In this document: piece by piece, positions 22,908-28,084 of the stretch
How the letters are laid out: each line of letters begins with the position of its first letter
Position numbering within the stretch: the stretch's first letter is position 1
Assembly (NCBI RefSeq): GCF_937920075.1
Contig: NZ_CALETI010000266.1
Coordinates: forward strand, 1-28,084
Length of the DNA stretch: 28,084 nucleotides
Source of the DNA: an uncultured Agitococcus sp.
GTDB lineage: Bacteria > Pseudomonadota > Gammaproteobacteria > Pseudomonadales > Moraxellaceae
Direction of reading: 5' to 3'
Translations under genes and position numbers: made by a program
Notes under the pieces: model-generated
Databases searched by the model: none
The model's input: the letters and a program-made list of their open reading frames with translations, nothing else
What the model was told of the DNA's origin: nothing

Positions 22908-25615
22908 TTCCTTCTATTTATACTGCCGAAGATGCTTTATTTTTAAGCCCTGATTTATTAGGTGGGAAAGCGGCTAACTTGGCATGGATGACCCGTGAGG
23001 GTTTTCCTGTGCCACGTTGGTGGGTGGTAACAACCGCCGCGTTTAAACAATTATTAAGCGAAAACGGCCTCAGTGATTGGATTGAACAAAGCTTAACAGG
23101 CTTTAATCACAGCGAAGATTTAACCGCCTTAGAACCGATTGCCGCCGCCATTCGTGAAAAGATTTTAGCAGCAACCATTCCGCAATCATTAACACAAGAG
23201 CTTAAACAGTTTTTTGGCCAGTTAGAGAATGTCTATTTTGCAGTACGTTCTTCGGTGTTGGGTGAAGATGCTCAAGGTGCGTCTTTTGCAGGCCAAATGG
23301 ATAGTTACTTGTTTCAGCGTGGTTTAACCGCCATTGAAGAAAGCTTATTACAAGTTTGTGCCAGTGCCTTTAATACGCGCGCCTTACAATACCGTTTAAC
23401 TAAAGGTATTGCCTTAACCGACATTCGTGCCGCTGTCATTATTCAAGAAATGATTGAAGGTGAAGTGTCTGGCGTGATGTTTACCGCTAACCCCTTAACT
23501 GGCAATCGTAAACAATGTTTAATCAGTGCTGCTTGGGGTGTGGGTGAAGGCATCGTTGCAGGTATTTGTAATACCGATGAATACACCATTGGCTTATATG
23601 ACGGCCAATTTGAGCAAAAACTTGCCGACAAAGACCTTGCTGTGGTGTTTAACCATGAACAAGGTCGTGGCACGCTCGAAATTCATGTTGAAGACAACAA
23701 ACGTCATATTGCTTGTTTAAATAACAATCAAATCCAGCAATTACGCGATATTGGCAAAGCCATTGCCGAACATCGTCGTTTTCCGCAAGATATTGAATGG
23801 GCGTATCGTCAAGGGCAATTTTATATTTTACAAACACGGCCAGTGACGCATTTGCCTGCGCCAACACAACCCACAGACCGTCGTGTAGTATTTGATAATT
23901 CCAATATTCAAGAATCGTATTGTGGTGTCACTACCCCATTAACCTTTTCTTTTGCCAACAATGCTTATCGTACCGTTTATGAACAAACGATGCGTGTAAT
24001 GGGCGCACCCGAAAAACAAATTCAAGACCATCGTGATATGTTGGCCAATTTATTAGGAATCGTACATGGTCGCATTTATTACAACATCAACAATTGGTAT
24101 CGTGGTTTGTTGTTGTTGCCAGCCTTTAAAACCAATAAAGCCGACATGGAACGCATGATGGGTCTGACTGACCCTGTTGATTTGGTGCAAGATACCCAAT
24201 TAACCACAGGCCAAAAATTACGCAAACTGCCACAAGTGTTGTTGGCATTATGGCGTTTATTACGTGGCTTTAAAAAGATGCCGTTTTTGGTGCAACAATT
24301 TAGACAAATGTTTGACACCGTTTATCAAAACATTCCACGTAAAGAACTACATACTTTCACCACAGGTGAACTGGTCGAAAAAGCCCACTACTTAGACCGT
24401 GAATTATTGCAAAAATGGACAACACCAATCATTAATGACTTTTATGTGATGATGATGAATGGCAACGTCCATCGCACCTTGGTTGCTGCTGGCTTTGAGC
24501 AACCTGCTGTTTTACAAAATAATTTGCTGTCTGGTGAAGAAGGTATCGAAAGTACCGAACCCACCAAAATGTTGTTAAGAATGTGTAGTTACATTCGCCA
24601 ACAACCACATTTACGTCAGGTTATTGAAGCGGGTGATAACAAAAATTTGTTAGAACGCGTACAAGTGCATGACGCCAATTTTTATCAGCAATGCCAAGAA
24701 TACATCGAAAAATATGGCGATCGAACCATTGGTGAACTCAAACTAGAGTCGATTACCTTACGCCAAGATGCCAGCTTTTTGTTTGCTATTCTAAAAAACT
24801 ATTTAAGTCGTGATGACTTAACCTTAGAAACCTTATCCGCCAACGAAGCACGTTTTCGTCAAGAAGCCGAACAACAAGCGTTTACTGCCATTGCCGAAAA
24901 ACTGGGTCAACGTCGTTTGCGCCAATTTAAAGGCCATTTAGCCAAACTACGCGATGCGATTCGCAATCGTGAAAATATGCGCTTGGCTCGCACCCGCATG
25001 TTTGCCTTATATCGTGATGTGTTTTTACAAATTGGTGAACAATTTGCCAGCGATGGTTTGTTAGAAAATGGCCGAGATATTTTTTATCTCAGCTTAGAAG
25101 AAATCTATGCTTGGTATGATGGCCGTGCAGTGCAAACCAACATCAAAGGTTTAACCCAACTCCGCAAAGCCGAATATCAAAGCTATGAGCAACAAGACTT
25201 GCCACACCACTTTTGGACGTATGGCGTAGTCTATCATCACAACAGTTATCAATATCCCTATCAAGGAAACATACAACTTGATGGTGATCTACAAGGCACA
25301 GGTTGTTACCCTGGTGTTGTTGAAAACAAGATACGTTTGATTTTTTCGCCTGATGACGAATTGTCGCTCAATGGCCAAATTTTATGTACGGTGCGTACCG
25401 ATCCGGGTTGGGCGCCCTTGTTTCCAACCGCAGGCGGCATTTTGGTTGAGCGTGGCTCAACCCTGTCACACTCAGCGGTTGTCGCTCGTGAATTAGGCAT
25501 TCCTGCCATTGTCGGCATCCCGAACATTACTAAAATTTTACACGATGGTGAATTGGTCAAAATGGACGGTGCTTTAGGCACAATTATTCGTTTGGAGGAG
25601 CAAAATCATGGCTAA
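22904..25615 (+). CDS. Rifampin-phosphotransferase-like dikinase (PPDK_N plus C-terminal phosphohistidine domain)
   Basis: The 903-residue protein begins with an ATP-grasp PPDK_N domain (about 10-315): GGKAANLAWM (20-29), VRSS (114-117), EMIEGEVSGVMFTANPLTG, DIEW and LQTRPV. A large mostly helical middle domain (about 325-810) follows. The swivelling phosphohistidine domain is at the extreme C-terminus, with ERGSTLSHSAVVARELGIPA and catalytic H856. There is no C-terminal PEP/pyruvate barrel, so this is not a PEP synthase. The layout matches rifampin phosphotransferase, which passes the ATP beta-phosphate through His to a hydroxyl. The substrate here is unknown; an alcohol made by the neighbouring enzymes is one idea. 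It overlaps both neighbouring genes. Confidence 0.85.
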   Translation: MIPSIYTAEDALFLSPDLLGGKAANLAWMTREGFPVPRWWVVTTAAFKQLLSENGLSDWIEQSLTGFNHSEDLTALEPIAAAIREKILAATIPQSLTQELKQFFGQLENVYFAVRSSVLGEDAQGASFAGQMDSYLFQRGLTAIEESLLQVCASAFNTRALQYRLTKGIALTDIRAAVIIQEMIEGEVSGVMFTANPLTGNRKQCLISAAWGVGEGIVAGICNTDEYTIGLYDGQFEQKLADKDLAVVFNHEQGRGTLEIHVEDNKRHIACLNNNQIQQLRDIGKAIAEHRRFPQDIEWAYRQGQFYILQTRPVTHLPAPTQPTDRRVVFDNSNIQESYCGVTTPLTFSFANNAYRTVYEQTMRVMGAPEKQIQDHRDMLANLLGIVHGRIYYNINNWYRGLLLLPAFKTNKADMERMMGLTDPVDLVQDTQLTTGQKLRKLPQVLLALWRLLRGFKKMPFLVQQFRQMFDTVYQNIPRKELHTFTTGELVEKAHYLDRELLQKWTTPIINDFYVMMMNGNVHRTLVAAGFEQPAVLQNNLLSGEEGIESTEPTKMLLRMCSYIRQQPHLRQVIEAGDNKNLLERVQVHDANFYQQCQEYIEKYGDRTIGELKLESITLRQDASFLFAILKNYLSRDDLTLETLSANEARFRQEAEQQAFTAIAEKLGQRRLRQFKGHLAKLRDAIRNRENMRLARTRMFALYRDVFLQIGEQFASDGLLENGRDIFYLSLEEIYAWYDGRAVQTNIKGLTQLRKAEYQSYEQQDLPHHFWTYGVVYHHNSYQYPYQGNIQLDGDLQGTGCYPGVVENKIRLIFSPDDELSLNGQILCTVRTDPGWAPLFPTAGGILVERGSTLSHSAVVARELGIPAIVGIPNITKILHDGELVKMDGALGTIIRLEEQNHG

Positions 25616-26723
25616 CTATATGGCTGAGTGGAATACTCAACAGGCGTTACCAGAAAGTTTTCTGGCTTTAGCGCAGCAAATTTATCAAAACGATCCACAT
25701 TGGTTGGGCGAAGATGAAGCCAGCTTACGCGCCCAATTTAGCGCACAAAATACATGGTTTGCTGATGGCAAAGCATGGTTAGGCGTGATTGAAAACCAAG
25801 CGCGTGTGGTTGGTTTTGTTAATGACAAACAAGTGGTTGATGGCGAAAAAGCCGCTTTTTTTGGTTTTTGGGAAAGTACCGACAACTTAGCTGCAAACCA
25901 ACAATTGTTTGCCGAATTAAGTGCATGGGCAAAAACACAAGGTTGCACTCGTTTATATGGGCCAATTAACTTTAGCACTTTCTCCGCCAATCGTATTCGT
26001 GTTGATGCCTTTGAATATGGCGCGTTTGTCGGTGAACCGTGGAATCCACCTTACTACAAACAATTATTAGAAAGCTTAGGTTATCAAGAGCGGTATAGCT
26101 ATTTATCAACCTTTAGCCCACTTGAAGAAATTTATGAATTTGTTGCCAATATTTATTTGCCGATCAAAGGCTTTGTTGAGCAAAAATTTGTCTTTGAAAG
26201 CATGACACCTGAGTTTTGGCTAAGCAACTTAGAAACCATGTATGGTTTTGTTAATAATGTGTTTAGAGAAAATTTTGCCTACACCCCTATTGATTACAAC
26301 ACGTTTGAACGCTTATGCGGTGAAAGTTTTGCCCATAAATTTTGTCCAAAAACCTCAATTTTAGCAAAAACACACGAAGGTGATATTGCAGGCTTCTTTT
26401 TAGTCTATCCTGATTACAGTAGCTTAGTTAATCCAAAAAATCCGCAAGCGATTAAACTCAATGATATTCGTTATAACGAACATTATCCCTTAATTGCTGA
26501 AGGTCAACGGATTGCTTTAGCCAAAACGGTGGGTGTGGCCAAACCCTATCGTGCCTTTAATTTGTTCACTTCTATGAGCTGTGAGCTAACCATGCGTTCT
26601 AAAGGTATTTACGATATGATGTGCGCCCCACTAATGAGGTCTGACAATCCTTCAGTCAGTTTTGCTGCTAAATATGGCAAATCGCGCTTACATCACTATG
26701 CATTATATCAAGGGACATTATGA
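25608..26723 (+). CDS. YghO-like GNAT-superfamily acyltransferase
   Basis: The 371-residue protein resembles the YghO family, large proteins with GNAT-type folds. Visible landmarks are FFGFWESTDN (about residue 84), WAKTQGCTRLYGPINFSTFS (about 108-127), and EPWNPPYYKQLLESLGYQ, where family members have a conserved NP-YY segment. A second half (about 190-371) has no motif that I can name. GNAT enzymes usually transfer an acyl group from CoA or ACP to an amine; the substrate is not known here. GGAGGAG 9 bp before the ATG at 25608 fixes the start, which overlaps the dikinase by 8 bp. The stop overlaps the ligase gene as ATGA, so the three genes are translationally linked. Confidence 0.75.
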   Translation: MANYMAEWNTQQALPESFLALAQQIYQNDPHWLGEDEASLRAQFSAQNTWFADGKAWLGVIENQARVVGFVNDKQVVDGEKAAFFGFWESTDNLAANQQLFAELSAWAKTQGCTRLYGPINFSTFSANRIRVDAFEYGAFVGEPWNPPYYKQLLESLGYQERYSYLSTFSPLEEIYEFVANIYLPIKGFVEQKFVFESMTPEFWLSNLETMYGFVNNVFRENFAYTPIDYNTFERLCGESFAHKFCPKTSILAKTHEGDIAGFFLVYPDYSSLVNPKNPQAIKLNDIRYNEHYPLIAEGQRIALAKTVGVAKPYRAFNLFTSMSCELTMRSKGIYDMMCAPLMRSDNPSVSFAAKYGKSRLHHYALYQGTL

Positions 26724-28084
26724 CTACTGGCGTTAATATCTGTACTCGCATTTTTGCCCATTGCCAAGACAATCCAGAGCATCTTGCTTTACGCATTCCA
26801 AACATGCAAGGCTTAAATTATTTGGGTGAAGAAAACCTCACTTATGGTGAACTTGGCGAACGCTGCGCACAAATGCAAAGTGCCTTAGCAAAGCTTTCAC
26901 TTCAAATAGGTGATCGAGTACTGATTTTAGCGCGGCCAAGAATAAACACTTACGTTTTAATGTTAGCGTTATTTTCTTTGGGATTAGTGCCTGTGCTGAT
27001 TGATAGAGGCATGTCACGTGATAGAATTTTTGCCTCAATCAAAGCGAGCAAAGCTAAAGTCGCTATTGGCGAAGCTGCAATCATGCGTTTGTGGTGGATG
27101 TTTCCACCTTTATGGCGCTTTAAACGTTTTGCTTATGATGGCCACTCGTTAGGGGTTAAAGATTTACGCAAACTTTATGCAGCCATCATTCCTGAGCTAC
27201 AATGTGAGTTATTGTCAGCAAATGCACATGGATTAATTACCTTTACTTCTGGTAGCACAGGCACACCTAAAGGCGCAGACCGAACACATCAAAGTCTGAT
27301 TGAGCAGCATTTAGCGATTCGCGCACATGGCCAAGATACACCTGATGATGTTGACAGCCCCTGTTTTCCAGTCGTAGTTTTGCACAATTTATGCTGTGGC
27401 ATTAGCACGGTTATGCCCTGTTTAGATTTAGCGGCACCTGCCAAAACCAATGCCGAAATGGTGATTAAACACTGGCAAAAAAATAAAGTCACACGCCTTT
27501 CGTCCGCGCCTGCATTTATCCAAGCAATTTGTGAATATGCTTTAGCTAATCGGCTACAGTTAGCTAATATTCGTAGTGTTGTAGTTGGCGGCTCGACTAT
27601 TCCTCATGCCTTAACCCTCAAATTAGATAGTGTTTTTCCTAACGCTGAGATTTTGTTAGTTTATGGCTCAACCGAAGCCGAGCCAATTGCTCACACCACT
27701 TTATCGGCATTAAGACAAGATTGGAATACCTATGCAGGTCATTTAGTCGGTGAGCCTGTCGCCGAAGCCGAAGTTTGTTTAAGCAATCCCGATGTCACCC
27801 TCAATAATGAAGATGATGTTCAACAAGCAGTTGTAAAAGTTGAAAATGTGGGTGAAATTTTGGTGTCAGGTAAACACGTGTTACAAGCCTATGTTGATAA
27901 TCCTGCTGCTAACCAAGAAACTAAAATTCCGCGTGCCAATGGTTTAGTTTGGCACAGAACAGGTGATGCAGGCTTTTTTGATACACAAGGTCGTTTGTGG
28001 TTAGTGGGTCGAATTAAAGATGCCCTCATGATTGATGGTGAACGTATCTATACCTTTGCCGCCGAAAAAGAGCTGGATGCTTTA
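26720..28084 (+). CDS. OleC-like AMP-forming acyl ligase/beta-lactone synthetase homologue (3' end outside window)
   Basis: This member of the adenylate-forming (ANL) superfamily runs off the window after 455 codons. Visible core motifs are the phosphate loop TFTSGSTGTPKG (174-185), YGSTE (315-319), HRTGD (412-416) and GRIKD (430-434). The C-terminal catalytic lysine region is missing because of the window edge. The sequence is closer to OleC-type fatty-acid ligases, including the FPVVVLHNLCCG region near 216, than to long-chain acyl-CoA synthetases. OleC makes beta-lactones from beta-hydroxy acids, whereas relatives make acyl-CoA, so the exact reaction is open. ATG 26720 overlaps the upstream stop codon. 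Confidence 0.82.
   Translation, partial: MTTGVNICTRIFAHCQDNPEHLALRIPNMQGLNYLGEENLTYGELGERCAQMQSALAKLSLQIGDRVLILARPRINTYVLMLALFSLGLVPVLIDRGMSRDRIFASIKASKAKVAIGEAAIMRLWWMFPPLWRFKRFAYDGHSLGVKDLRKLYAAIIPELQCELLSANAHGLITFTSGSTGTPKGADRTHQSLIEQHLAIRAHGQDTPDDVDSPCFPVVVLHNLCCGISTVMPCLDLAAPAKTNAEMVIKHWQKNKVTRLSSAPAFIQAICEYALANRLQLANIRSVVVGGSTIPHALTLKLDSVFPNAEILLVYGSTEAEPIAHTTLSALRQDWNTYAGHLVGEPVAEAEVCLSNPDVTLNNEDDVQQAVVKVENVGEILVSGKHVLQAYVDNPAANQETKIPRANGLVWHRTGDAGFFDTQGRLWLVGRIKDALMIDGERIYTFAAEKELDAL

Noticed and set aside
22904..25615. Annotation of the PPDK_N protein as phosphoenolpyruvate synthase
   Set aside because: The phosphohistidine domain is at the very C-terminus and there is no PEP/pyruvate-binding barrel after it, so the layout is that of rifampin phosphotransferase.

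Overview
The window looks like a chromosomal segment of a gammaproteobacterium with fairly low GC. The order nudJ-mnmA-hflD and a complete assimilatory nitrate/nitrite locus fit that class. The overall look reminds me of Moraxellaceae and relatives, but that placement is inference. No tRNA, rRNA, CRISPR array or intact insertion sequence was seen.

Layout. (1) Positions 1-1307 hold the tail of an unidentified plus-strand gene, then moaC-moaD-moaE on the minus strand (molybdopterin synthesis). (2) Positions 1368-3588 hold nudJ-mnmA-hflD, a tightly overlapping plus-strand operon. (3) Positions 3683-10746 hold the minus-strand nitrate/nitrite assimilation genes: a FAD/NAD(P)H oxidoreductase, then nasA (Mo nitrate reductase), nirB and nirD. 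Divergent from them, at 11259-12728, is a NarK-type nitrate transporter, followed by a PP2C phosphatase/Ser-Thr kinase fusion. MoaC/D/E would help supply the molybdenum cofactor that NasA needs. (4) Positions 14667-16657 are housekeeping: a PBP5/6-type carboxypeptidase and a convergent mazG. (5) From 17058 to the window end runs a plus-strand cluster: a periplasmic LolA-like protein, an outer-membrane barrel with a frameshift, a UbiA-type prenyltransferase, an HMG-CoA reductase fused to an APH-like kinase, a rifampin-phosphotransferase-like dikinase, a YghO-like acyltransferase, and an OleC-like AMP-forming ligase cut by the window edge.

Regulation visible in the sequence. The nas/narK divergent region has two textbook sigma54 promoters facing outward, with three TGCACCA half-sites between them. 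Three minus- or plus-strand leaders (narK, the nas operon, nirB) each hold a hairpin whose six-base loop begins AACG, giving the A1/G4 pattern known for ANTAR-protein RNA targets. In the narK leader this hairpin precedes a 12-bp intrinsic terminator and a mutually exclusive anti-terminator stem. This suggests nitrogen-limitation control of initiation combined with nitrate-responsive antitermination.

The best candidate for an undescribed system is the 17058-28084 cluster. It combines an apparently intact HMG-CoA reductase (unexpected where isoprenoids normally come from the MEP route), two different phosphotransfer modules, a prenyltransferase, an acyl-activating enzyme, an acyltransferase and envelope proteins. 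A plausible reading is synthesis and outer-membrane delivery of an isoprenoid- or mevalonate-derived lipid. The product is unknown.
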